DNA of 64,000 nucleotides. It comes from Klebsiella spallanzanii. Its GTDB lineage: Bacteria > Pseudomonadota > Gammaproteobacteria > Enterobacterales > Enterobacteriaceae. The notes beneath the pieces were generated by a model, which saw only the letters and a program-made list of their open reading frames with translations, had not been told where the DNA came from and did not search any database. Made by a program: the position numbers and the translations under genes. The DNA is taken from contig NZ_CABGGS010000007.1 in the NCBI RefSeq assembly GCF_902158555.1, positions 1 to 64,000 of the forward strand, read 5' to 3'. Positions 50,989 to 59,328 of this stretch are shown here, piece by piece (position 1 is the stretch's first letter; every line of letters begins with the position of its first letter).

Positions 50989-53469
50989 TCAGAAATGAAG
51001 TTCAGTGCGCTGAATCAAATCTTTCTGTAAAGGCTTACCAAGCTCGACGAAATAGGCGCTATATCCAGCTACGCGAACCAGCATGTCTTTATAATCCTCC
51101 GGCTTTTTCTGGGCCGCCCTCATCGTCGCTGAGCTCATAATGTTGAACTGAACGTGCATTGCCTGCTTCGCGATGTACTCATCAATAAAGCTCACCAGAT
51201 TGTCGCGCCCTTCGACTCCAGCCACGGCTTCCTGTGGAAACCTGAGGTTCATCAACGTACCGTTAGTCGCGAGACTATGGTCGACTTTAGTTAATGAATT
51301 CACCAGCGCAGTCGGCCCGCAGATATCATGGGAACCGCCGTCAGTGTGAACTGGCCCCATATTATCGGAGATAGGTTCGAATTTTTTACGTCCATCGATG
51401 GAAGCATTAGTATTCAGGCCCATGCCAACGTTAGCGTTGACCGAGTAAACCCCAGGGCTAAATTCACCACCGCGAGGCGTTTTTCTGCCGCTGATATGGC
51501 GGCAATAGCATTCAAACATGAATTTGAACAGGTTGTCCGCATAGTCGTCGTCATTACCGTAGTGGCGCACTTTAGAACTATTGACCAACGCATACAGTTT
51601 TTCGTGACCAACCCAGTTATCCTTAACCGCCTGCAGCAGTTGAGCACCGGTATAGCGCTTCTCATCAAACACCAGTTGCTTGATGGTTGCCAGGCTGTCG
51701 GCACAGGTCGCCATACCGGCCGCCTGCGGAGCAATACCGTTGTACTTGGCGCCTCCTTCGGTCAAATCCTTACCTGAAATCATGCAGTCTTCATAAAAGG
51801 CGGAGACATAAGGAACCGGCTTAAGCTCGCGGTGCGCATTGTCGATAATATTCAGACTGCTGCACATTTGGTCCGTCCAGTACTCGAACTGTTTATCTAC
51901 GCTTGCCAAAACGTCTTCAAAGCTCTCATAAGTATCCAGGCTGCCGGTATCCGGCCCAAGTTGTTCTCCAGTGCTGAGGCTGCGGCCGCCGTTGACGACC
52001 ATTTCCATCATTTTCGGCGTATTCACATAAGCCGCGTCATGCCAGCCGTACTCTTTACCCGCAAGGTCCAGCTCAACGCAGCCAACAACACAGTAATCTC
52101 TTGCCTCTTCAAGGGTCATCCCTTTGCGAAGCATTCCCTTAATAGAAGGCGCATCATTAAAAAGTTTCGGATGCCCGTAACCGGCGCGAATGCACTCAAC
52201 GGTCTTTATTTTTAATTCATAAGGCGTATTTTCATGCATACGCACGCACACCCATGGGTTCATCATTCGCGTATGAGCGGAGCCTTCAAGCATCAGCATC
52301 GTCAGGTCGTTGGTTGCATCATTACCATCGCGGTCTACGCCGCCCAGAGTCAGGCTTTCACCACCAAATCCACGACCATTGCGCACAGCGACGGTACCTT
52401 TATCTTTAAGCTTGGTGGGGTTATTCATCTTCACGTACTGAACTTCGATTAATTCGAGCGCAAATTCTTTAGTTATCGTTTTATTCTTCATGTCCGCCGC
52501 GAACCAGGGATATAGCCACTGATCCATACGGCCATAAGAGATAGAGTGGCCATTACTTTCGATTTGAATCAGCGTTGTGGCAAAGTTGAACAACTGTAAC
52601 GCCTGCCAGAACGTCTGCGGTACGCCGCCGGCAATCTGCTGGCAGTTTGACGCCATCATTTCAAGCTCTTGCTTTCTCTGCGGGTTCTCTTCTTTCTGTG
52701 CATACTCCTTAGCCAAAACGGCATAGCGAGCGATATATTTTTTCGCGGCTTCAAGTTCGATGATCATTGCGGTATAAAAATCGCGCTTATCACCGTAATC
52801 CGGGTCACGCTTACTCAACTTTTCCAGTCCGGCCTTTGCATTTTCAATCAGACCGTTATACCCCACGGCCATCAGGCGGGCGTAATCTATCGCCAGATGC
52901 CCTGCCCCAGCATAGTGGTACAAATTGGTCTGAAATATTTTTTCGCCGACTTCAGAACCTTTAGTTTGATCTTTTTCAAGCCGAATATTGATCAAATCAT
53001 CAACCGTTTTACCTTCCCAGTAGCGGCAAAGTTCGACGATCTCTTTACGCTCTTCCTCATTGCGGATATAGAACTGATCGTTTGCACGCTCTTCGAAAGG
53101 AGAATGCAGGATTTCATTGATAATCCAGCTAACTGAAAACTCCGGATATATCGGTGATGCTTTTGCCGGCGCGGCTATTTCACCAAGAATAAGATCTTCG
53201 TCATAAATGTATAATTTTGTATTGAGAAGAATATTTTCAAACGCCCTTGCACACTTCAACTTACGTGGAGCATTTTCATATTTTTTATACGCTTCAGTCA
53301 CTAGTCTTAATCTTTCAACATCAATATCATAAGGCCTGTCAAGAAACGTCTGACGCAGTCGGTTTACACGCGGATATGGCGACCAGTCTTCATGGTGAAC
53401 TTGATAACCAAGGCTGTAGGTTTTATCAAAAGGCTGAGTTCCGGATGCAGTCGTATGATTTACTTTCAT
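50989..53469 (-). CDS. hpfG: Glycyl-radical enzyme, probable 2,3-dihydroxypropanesulfonate dehydratase (HpfG-like)
   Basis: Oxygen-sensitive radical enzyme of 826 residues. The radical glycine is G802 in VRVAGYSAYF; the thiyl cysteine is C464 with base E466 in VVGCVELDLAG, the C-x-E pattern of dehydratase and sulfite-lyase branches. It is not pyruvate formate-lyase, which has adjacent cysteines. Its activase is 36 bp upstream. The neighbours (DASS importer, iron alcohol dehydrogenase, TauE exporter, no microcompartment genes) fit the Klebsiella oxytoca DHPS dehydratase pathway, giving 3-sulfopropionaldehyde then 3-hydroxypropanesulfonate. A DHPS or isethionate sulfite-lyase, or a glycerol/propanediol dehydratase, cannot be excluded from sequence alone. 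Confidence 0.72.
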   Translation of the reverse strand: MKVNHTTASGTQPFDKTYSLGYQVHHEDWSPYPRVNRLRQTFLDRPYDIDVERLRLVTEAYKKYENAPRKLKCARAFENILLNTKLYIYDEDLILGEIAAPAKASPIYPEFSVSWIINEILHSPFEERANDQFYIRNEEERKEIVELCRYWEGKTVDDLINIRLEKDQTKGSEVGEKIFQTNLYHYAGAGHLAIDYARLMAVGYNGLIENAKAGLEKLSKRDPDYGDKRDFYTAMIIELEAAKKYIARYAVLAKEYAQKEENPQRKQELEMMASNCQQIAGGVPQTFWQALQLFNFATTLIQIESNGHSISYGRMDQWLYPWFAADMKNKTITKEFALELIEVQYVKMNNPTKLKDKGTVAVRNGRGFGGESLTLGGVDRDGNDATNDLTMLMLEGSAHTRMMNPWVCVRMHENTPYELKIKTVECIRAGYGHPKLFNDAPSIKGMLRKGMTLEEARDYCVVGCVELDLAGKEYGWHDAAYVNTPKMMEMVVNGGRSLSTGEQLGPDTGSLDTYESFEDVLASVDKQFEYWTDQMCSSLNIIDNAHRELKPVPYVSAFYEDCMISGKDLTEGGAKYNGIAPQAAGMATCADSLATIKQLVFDEKRYTGAQLLQAVKDNWVGHEKLYALVNSSKVRHYGNDDDYADNLFKFMFECYCRHISGRKTPRGGEFSPGVYSVNANVGMGLNTNASIDGRKKFEPISDNMGPVHTDGGSHDICGPTALVNSLTKVDHSLATNGTLMNLRFPQEAVAGVEGRDNLVSFIDEYIAKQAMHVQFNIMSSATMRAAQKKPEDYKDMLVRVAGYSAYFVELGKPLQKDLIQRTELHF

Positions 53470-53505
53470 AGAAGTAATCCTATTTAAGATTGAAATAAAT
53501 ATTGA

Positions 53506-54462
53506 CTATTTTTCTTTCGTCCCCACCACGCAATGAATGCCGCGTTGGTTAAAATATTCGGCAAGCGTCTGTATATGTTTTTGAAACGACCTGCGGTTAA
53601 CCTTCACATTTTGCATTTTATAAGAAAGGCCTAGCGAGGCGTATTTTTCTTCACCAAGACGCATAAAACTTAAAAGCTGTAACGTACGAATTTTCCCATT
53701 CAACTCATCAAGAATGAAATCAGCGGTAGCTTTTATATTCACCATGTCATCGTTTACATTTGGGATAACCGGAATACGCAAAATGATCTCACGCTTTTCA
53801 TCCGCTAGTTTCTTTAAATTCTTCAGAACCTTATCATTGGATACTTTTGTATATTTTTTATGAATTTCAGGATCCATATGTTTAATATCTGAAATAATAA
53901 TGTCGGTATAGGGAAGAACGTTTTGAACCTTTTTCCATGGTACATATAATGATGATTCAAGACACGTTTGAATTCCCTCATGTCTACAGGCCTGAAATAA
54001 CTTCGCAACAAACTCACTCTGCAGTAAAGGCTCGCCGCCGGAAACGGTAACCCCGCCACCAGATCGTTCATAATAGCCTTTATCTTTGCGGATCTCTTCC
54101 ATGCACTCTTCTACCGACATGGATTTACCCCATAGCTTAATGGCATCAGAAGGACAAGCATCGTGGCAAGCAAGGCAATTTGTGCAATCGTGGCGCTCTA
54201 TTGAAGTCAGTTTGCCACGCGTAAACTTCAACACATTGTCCTGCGGACAGTTCTCTTCACAGGCCCCACACTTTTTATGTGAAATACATTTTGTTTTATA
54301 GACTCCAACCTGTACATACGGCATAAAACTTTCTGGGTTGCTGCACCATTCGCAGCGTAATGGACATCCTTTAAAAAATAACTCTGTGCGTAATCCTGGC
54401 CCATCATGAATAGTAAAACGCTGGATGTTGAAAATAATCCCTACTGGTGGTGATTGATTCAT
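53506..54462 (-). CDS. hpfH: Glycyl-radical enzyme activating enzyme (HpfH-like)
   Basis: Radical-SAM activase that puts the radical on the enzyme encoded downstream. The radical-SAM cluster is CPLRCEWC (C-x3-C-x2-C), followed by two four-iron ferredoxin motifs: CISHKKCGACEENCP and CTNCLACHDACP; SGGEPLLQ binds SAM. Length is 318 residues from ATG 54462, which has AGGA at good distance; the frame is open to 54504 (332). The two extra clusters are typical of activases of the non-PFL branches. First gene of the operon ending in the TauE exporter. Confidence 0.87.
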   Translation of the reverse strand: MNQSPPVGIIFNIQRFTIHDGPGLRTELFFKGCPLRCEWCSNPESFMPYVQVGVYKTKCISHKKCGACEENCPQDNVLKFTRGKLTSIERHDCTNCLACHDACPSDAIKLWGKSMSVEECMEEIRKDKGYYERSGGGVTVSGGEPLLQSEFVAKLFQACRHEGIQTCLESSLYVPWKKVQNVLPYTDIIISDIKHMDPEIHKKYTKVSNDKVLKNLKKLADEKREIILRIPVIPNVNDDMVNIKATADFILDELNGKIRTLQLLSFMRLGEEKYASLGLSYKMQNVKVNRRSFQKHIQTLAEYFNQRGIHCVVGTKEK

Positions 54463-54542
54463 TCCGCATTCCTCAGCGTTCATCTTAAAATGAAAAATGC
54501 ACATAACACATAGTTTACATGCATTGTTACTTTAATTTTCAA

Positions 54543-54562
54543 TACCCTATATATGTAGGGTA
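54543..54562. promoter_or_regulatory. Palindrome in activase promoter region
   Basis: TACCCTATATATGTAGGGTA is a 20-bp element whose 7-bp arms are perfectly symmetric, between the LuxR-type regulator gene and the activase. It shares the TAGGG core with the module at 54581-54633. Confidence 0.55.
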
Positions 54563-54580
54563 TCCAATATGAACGCTATT

Positions 54581-54633
54581 AAAAAGCGGCCGTACTTACT
54601 ATTTTATATAGGGAGTCCTCCCTATTTTTAATG
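54581..54633 (-). promoter_or_regulatory. Operator module A of the glycyl-radical operon
   Basis: A 53-bp block nearly identical to module B at 58928-58981: common AAAAAGCGGC, ACTTACTATTT and the palindrome TAGGGAG-TC-CTCCCTA (54609-54624), then ATTTTT. It lies 77-171 bp upstream of the activase start, depending on the start chosen. Probably bound by the LuxR-type regulator encoded next to it. Confidence 0.7.
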
Positions 54634-54643
54634 TTAGCGTTGG

Positions 54644-55747
54644 CTATTTATCCTCAAACCATTTGTACAATTGAAAACGACTATTAACACCGCATTTGAT
54701 GTATATGTTTTGTATATGTTTCTTAACAGTATGGTAACTGATGACTAATTCATCAGCAATCGCCTGATAGGTTAATCCGTTATACATCAGACCGGCAACT
54801 TTCTGTTCTGCCTGGGTCAAGGGGAGTTTCACGCCAGAATAATCGCTAACCTTCCGGTCTTCTTTCTGCGAAATGGTGATCCAATGATAAGTATCAATAA
54901 TTCCATTCGAATAGTTTTGGTCATAGGTATAAATTTTAAATATATAGTCTTTGATCACCCGGGTCTGAACGCGATTCGTCGCCGTGCCCTCATTTTCATT
55001 GCCCAGTAAAAAAGGCAGCCAGTTGCACGGATTGGTACTACTAATTTCGTCTGCGATCGATGGGCCAAGAATATCCTTTAAATATTCCTGTGCCATTTCA
55101 TTAGAACTCATGATGTGCATAAAATCATCGGTAATCAGATAAGCTTTCTCACCGGAGGAGATAATTTCATTCTGAATATTTGAGACAATTTTGGCTTGTT
55201 CATGTTTTTTAAAATTTTTATAAGAATTAGCGACGTAGACATATATTTTATTTAACATAGTGATTTCGGAATCAGTAAAATCTCCTTCTGAACAATTTTT
55301 AAAAAAAGCAACCTGGATGTAGGCGTTAATACCAAAGGCCATTGTCACACCATAGTGCTGTTGAAAATTTTCCTCAAGAAAACGGACATAGCCAGAGTGT
55401 TCATAATCGATAGAATTAATAATATCTGTAGATTTATACAGCCGGGGTATAACATTAAAATAGGTGAGCTGATCGGCTACGGCTTCCTGATGAATCACAT
55501 GTCTGACAACATCATTGGCGATAAATTTGCGGTAAGGGTGTTCTTTACTATCAAGATAGATACCATCCCAGTTCACCCAAGAAAGGAACTTCCCGTGAGT
55601 ATCAAAATACGAAATCAATATTTTTTTGAAACCAAAATTGCGTTCAATTGAATCCAGTAAAACACTGCTAAAAAATTCCCTCGCGGATATTTGTTGCTCT
55701 GCCATTTCCGAAAAAAAATTTAACTGACCAACACTGTCATAGTTCAT
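54644..55747 (-). CDS. LuxR-type helix-turn-helix regulator of the glycyl-radical cluster
   Basis: 367 residues from ATG 55747 with GGAGAG seven bases upstream; the frame extends to a GTG at 55753. C-terminal LuxR DNA-binding domain at about 300-360 (LPLTQAEQKVAGLMYNGLT, ISYHTVKKHIQNIYIKCGV). The N-terminal ~290 residues look like a sensing domain without a clear phospho-acceptor; I do not recognise it. It is A/T-rich compared with core genes, a sign of transfer. It lies between the two operons of the cluster and is the obvious candidate regulator of both. Confidence 0.82.
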   Translation of the reverse strand: MNYDSVGQLNFFSEMAEQQISAREFFSSVLLDSIERNFGFKKILISYFDTHGKFLSWVNWDGIYLDSKEHPYRKFIANDVVRHVIHQEAVADQLTYFNVIPRLYKSTDIINSIDYEHSGYVRFLEENFQQHYGVTMAFGINAYIQVAFFKNCSEGDFTDSEITMLNKIYVYVANSYKNFKKHEQAKIVSNIQNEIISSGEKAYLITDDFMHIMSSNEMAQEYLKDILGPSIADEISSTNPCNWLPFLLGNENEGTATNRVQTRVIKDYIFKIYTYDQNYSNGIIDTYHWITISQKEDRKVSDYSGVKLPLTQAEQKVAGLMYNGLTYQAIADELVISYHTVKKHIQNIYIKCGVNSRFQLYKWFEDK

Positions 55748-55940
55748 GGTCACTCTCCATTACTTTTATAAATCCGGGCCATTGCTTTGGCTTATAGCAT
55801 CGGTTTTAGCAAAATATGGTTACCCCTGCAATTTATTTCTATGAGAAAAAGCTGAACATTGAGCACGGATCACAATGACTCAGCTTTCCTCACAAACTGG
55901 AGAATTTAATTTAAAAATATTTTAAACTTTTAGAAACCTG

Positions 55941-57089
55941 TTATAGCGCCAGTTCATACAGTTTAATAATATCATTTAGCGTCGACTGTCGAGGATTAAC
56001 CAAAATATTACCACTCTTCATCGCATCTTTCGCCATCTCAGGGATCATCTCAGCTTTAACGCCAACCGCAGAAAGTGAATCTGGAATACCGCAATCCATG
56101 TTCAATTTTTTAATTTCATCAATTAACATTTGCGGCTTAAATCCGCGTAACACACCATTTCCTTCACGGATATAGTTATAAATGACTTCATAACGCCCAG
56201 TATCGGCAAGAGCATTATATTCAATAATTGTCGGCAGGAGGATCGCATTAGCAACACCATGCGGTACATGGAAAAAAGCGCTTACCGGATGGCTCATTGC
56301 ATGTACATTTCCTAACCTTGCCCAGGCAAATGCGATACCCGCAAAATTACTGCCCAGCATCATATCACATGCCGCAGCCTCATCTTTTCTGTTAGCAATA
56401 AAACGCCGCAGGCTACCACCGATCAACTCCATCGCTTTTTCTGCCATCGCATCAGAAAAAGGTGAGGCGCTGGTTGAAAGATAAGCTTCTAAAGCGTGAA
56501 TAAGCGCGTCAATACCGCACGCCGCGGCAATATGCGCAGGCGCTGTCATGATCAGCTCGGGATCCAGAAGTGCGTATTTCGGCAGAATTTCATAACTGAT
56601 AACCGACAGTTTATAATTTCTACTTTCATCCGTAATAACCGATGATGCCGTGACCTCACTCCCAGTTCCCGCCGTCGTCGGAATGGCAATCATCGGTACA
56701 ATAGGTCCGGGAACCTTATTGCTTCCTTCATAATCTGTGATGTTTCCACCGTAATTAACAAGAACCCCAACGGCCTTCGCAACATCGATCGAGCTACCGC
56801 CACCAAGCGCCACAATACTGGTTGCGCCACATTCCTTATAAACTGCAGTAGCTTCATTGACGATATCAACGGTAGGATTCGGCATCACTCCAAGCCAGGT
56901 GGTAAGACTGATTCCCGCTGAGGTAATAATATCCTGAACTTTTTTTACAACGCCAAGACTATCAAGACCACGGTCGGAAACCAAAAGTACATTTTCAGAA
57001 TGGCTTTCTTTTAGAATTTGCGGCAGTTTTTCCAGACAACCGATACCAAACTCAATGTTTTGCGGTATTTTAAAATTGAAACTTTTCAT
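55941..57089 (-). CDS. hpfD: Iron-type alcohol dehydrogenase, probable 3-sulfopropionaldehyde reductase (HpfD-like)
   Basis: Group III metal-dependent alcohol dehydrogenase, 382 residues from ATG 57089 with AGGGA-type site; the frame extends to a TTG at 57113. NAD-binding GGGSSIDVAK and the metal site in AACGIDALIHALEAY and NVHAMSHPVSAFFHVPHGVANA are intact. In a dehydratase pathway it would reduce the aldehyde product and regenerate NAD during fermentation. In a sulfite-lyase pathway the product would be hydroxyacetone, giving an alternative role. Follows the transporter gene. Confidence 0.78.
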   Translation of the reverse strand: MKSFNFKIPQNIEFGIGCLEKLPQILKESHSENVLLVSDRGLDSLGVVKKVQDIITSAGISLTTWLGVMPNPTVDIVNEATAVYKECGATSIVALGGGSSIDVAKAVGVLVNYGGNITDYEGSNKVPGPIVPMIAIPTTAGTGSEVTASSVITDESRNYKLSVISYEILPKYALLDPELIMTAPAHIAAACGIDALIHALEAYLSTSASPFSDAMAEKAMELIGGSLRRFIANRKDEAAACDMMLGSNFAGIAFAWARLGNVHAMSHPVSAFFHVPHGVANAILLPTIIEYNALADTGRYEVIYNYIREGNGVLRGFKPQMLIDEIKKLNMDCGIPDSLSAVGVKAEMIPEMAKDAMKSGNILVNPRQSTLNDIIKLYELAL

Positions 57090-57177
57090 TACCTTCCCTT
57101 TTCTTCTAAACAATTAAAAGACATGAACGTCTATTCATTCCTCAACCATCGAGAATAAATAAGGTGGTTGAGTCTAT

Positions 57178-58608
57178 TTATTTCATAAACTCTGAGAGTT
57201 GGCTAAATGCAGGCCAGAGCTTCAGGCAGCCGTAACCTACGATAACAACGAATGTGATGTGGATGATGGCCATGGCGAATCCGCCCTTAAGCATCTTCCG
57301 GGCATCAAGACCATAGGCCACCGGAATTGACCGAATACTAATGGGGAGCATAAATTCCGCATTAAAGGCCATAACGGTAATCAACCAGTAGGGAATCGGA
57401 TTTAAACCAAGCTTAGTCGTAAACCCCAGGACAATCGGTAATACCACCGCGGCAGAAGCGGTAGAGTTCGTTGACTCAGAGACAACGCGCGCCAGTACAG
57501 CAAAGACAATAATGGTCAACAACCCACCGTCGAGCGACAATTCAGATATAAGACCCGCAATCCCGGCGCTTGCCCCAGAATCATTGACCAGTTTTCCTAA
57601 CGCGAGTCCCCCGCCAAAGAGAATCAGCATTCCCCACATCGTCTCTTTTTGTGCCATTTCCCAGGTCAGCATGGGCCCTTTATCAGCGATAGTGAGCACA
57701 AAACAGATGCAGCCAAGAATCAGATATAAATGTGCTGGCGCAAGTGCGGGGAAGATTGAGGCATACAGCGGGCGGGCGAAAGCACCAAGCAGGCCCAAAA
57801 AGAATAAAACGGCACATATCTTCTCATCGCGCGTCATCGGCCCCAGTGCACGATAGTTTTTATCAAAGTATTCACGCGTTCTATTTAGCGTTTTCACTTT
57901 CATCGGGACCAGCAGCATGCAGGCCAGGCTAACGAGGGTAATGATGATATAAAACGGCGCCATGCGCACCAGCCAGTCAACGTACATAAATTCATGACCA
58001 ATGTGCTCTTCAAGAATTGAAATAGCCGCAAGGTTCATGGCACCGCCCAGAGGACTCCCTACTCCACCAATACCTGCACCCCAGCCAATCGCCAGCAAAA
58101 TGGGTACGGCAGGTTTACAGGACGGAATATCGTCGTACCCTGACGCAGCCAACATGGCGACAGCAATCGGCGTAAACAACGCGCATACCATAACGTTCGG
58201 AAGGATGGTTGAAGCGACAATACTAGCAAGTAACCAGACGGTAATTTGCGACTTCATTGAAGGCCCAATAAGGGAAAGGACCCTTAATGCAACCCGACGA
58301 TCTAAACCAATCGTCGCCCAAGGGATACAAAGCAGACCTGAACCAAAAATAAGGATGATGCTATCCGACCAGTACTGAGCCGTAATCCCCCCCATTGGTA
58401 CAAGATTAAAAAGCGCATTGATTATAATCGGCAGAAGACTGGTTACAGCGATATGAACCGGGCGAGTCACCCACCAGAATATCATCCACAGCAAAGTGCC
58501 AATCGCCTGTGCGCCTGGGGTTGTCAGGCTATGCGCAAACAGCAAGATGGCAAGAATGAAAATGGCGGGGCCGCTCAAAAGACATAGCAATCGTCGAGAG
58601 TTATTCAT
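57178..58608 (-). CDS. DASS-family (SLC13-like) anion:sodium symporter
   Basis: Polytopic inner-membrane transporter of 476 residues from ATG 58608, with AGGGAA seven bases before it; the frame continues to 58626. About eleven hydrophobic segments; family signatures GSGLLCIPWATIGLDRRVALRVL, IGGVGSPLGGAMNLAAI and VSESTNSTASAAVVLPIV (the SNT-type sodium/substrate motif). DASS carriers import dicarboxylates, sulfate or, in some clusters, sulfonates. As first gene of the operon with the alcohol dehydrogenase it probably brings in the sulfonate substrate. Confidence 0.83.
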   Translation of the reverse strand: MNNSRRLLCLLSGPAIFILAILLFAHSLTTPGAQAIGTLLWMIFWWVTRPVHIAVTSLLPIIINALFNLVPMGGITAQYWSDSIILIFGSGLLCIPWATIGLDRRVALRVLSLIGPSMKSQITVWLLASIVASTILPNVMVCALFTPIAVAMLAASGYDDIPSCKPAVPILLAIGWGAGIGGVGSPLGGAMNLAAISILEEHIGHEFMYVDWLVRMAPFYIIITLVSLACMLLVPMKVKTLNRTREYFDKNYRALGPMTRDEKICAVLFFLGLLGAFARPLYASIFPALAPAHLYLILGCICFVLTIADKGPMLTWEMAQKETMWGMLILFGGGLALGKLVNDSGASAGIAGLISELSLDGGLLTIIVFAVLARVVSESTNSTASAAVVLPIVLGFTTKLGLNPIPYWLITVMAFNAEFMLPISIRSIPVAYGLDARKMLKGGFAMAIIHITFVVIVGYGCLKLWPAFSQLSEFMK

Positions 58609-59124
58609 CGCATATTCCCTGTGCATAATTCATCACATACCCCGGCATTTATTATTTCAGTTATAAGCTAATGGATGCATATTTGTTAAAAACGTAATTT
58701 TATTGATGCGAATATTTTCAATAACGTATCAAAATACATATTTCATCTATTTCAACAAATTGTGATGAAGGTAGCAAAAACGATTCAGTTATTTTCTAAA
58801 AAAAAAGCCAGGTACATCGCCTCATCATGATTTCATCTGAATCATTAGTCTGCATATCTCCCCACCCCGACACTTTAAAACAAATTATCCCTTATATATC
58901 AAAACCATAACAAAATAAATAGCGCAAAAAAAGCGGCTAAACTTACTATTTCCTGTAGGGAGAACTCCCTATTTTTCAATGAATATGCGCTATGTCTCTT
59001 ATTGAGTACAGAACGATAAGTAAGGACGTTTCCCCTCGAGTATTTATGATAGAAAACGGAAATTTAAACCTCTTTGTTGGTGATTGTTTATATATTAAAG
59101 AAATATTTGTTACGCAAAACGTAT
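58609..59124. other. Control region right of the DASS gene
   Basis: About 500 bp of A/T-rich DNA with no gene. It contains operator module B (58928-58981), a long leader of ~320 bp for the DASS transporter, and a short scrambled stretch before the hydrolase relic. I found no transposase remnant or direct repeat that would mark an insertion event. Confidence 0.6.
58928..58981 (-). promoter_or_regulatory. Operator module B upstream of the DASS-adh operon
   Basis: Copy of module A with about eight substitutions and one extra base over 54 bp, same orientation. The palindrome is TAGGGAG-AA-CTCCCTA at 58956-58971; arms are identical to module A while the two central bases differ. It lies ~320 bp upstream of the transporter start. 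Confidence 0.7.
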
Positions 59125-59316
59125 AGCGGCGATCAGGATAAGCTATTCCCGGCGAGTGCCGCCAACCATGCCTTCGCAAAGGTTCACAAGGTATGGGCGT
59201 CACAAAATGTGCAGGATAGGCTGGAAACGAAAACGTGGCCGAAATCTGGCCACGTCTTTTATAAAGAACAGCAGGATGAGGTCATCCCCTGGCTTGATAA
59301 GTGGCTCAAGTCCTGA
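59125..59316 (+). pseudogene. C-terminal relic of an alpha/beta hydrolase
   Basis: 63 codons ending at a stop: SGDQDKLFPASAANHAFAKV, then ETKTWPKSGHVFYKEQQDEV and IPWLDKWLKS. This resembles the C-terminal end of dienelactone-hydrolase or acetyl-esterase type proteins, with the catalytic histidine in SGHVF. The nucleophile and the rest of the fold are missing. Codons upstream (from 59074) have no homology. It is probably what remains of a gene broken by arrival or loss of DNA at this site, next to rluC. Confidence 0.6.
59233..59255. terminator. Terminator-like hairpin downstream of rluC
   Basis: ACGTGGCC pairs with GGCCACGT around GAAATCT, inside the hydrolase relic. On the minus strand TTTTCGTTT follows, so it could end the rluC transcript; on the plus strand CTTTT follows. 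Confidence 0.5.
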
Positions 59317-59328
59317 GCCTGATGCGGG

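Noticed and set aside
50989..53469. Glycyl-radical enzyme as pyruvate formate-lyase
   Set aside because: The adjacent cysteine pair of PFL is absent; the C-V-E motif and the ferredoxin-type activase place it in the dehydratase/lyase branch.
50989..58608. Choline or propanediol microcompartment locus
   Set aside because: No shell proteins, aldehyde dehydrogenase, phosphotransacylase or encapsulation peptide were seen.
59125..59316. Relic as an intact small gene
   Set aside because: The only recognisable part is the C-terminal end of a larger hydrolase fold, lacking the nucleophile; the upstream codons have no homology or ribosome site of note.
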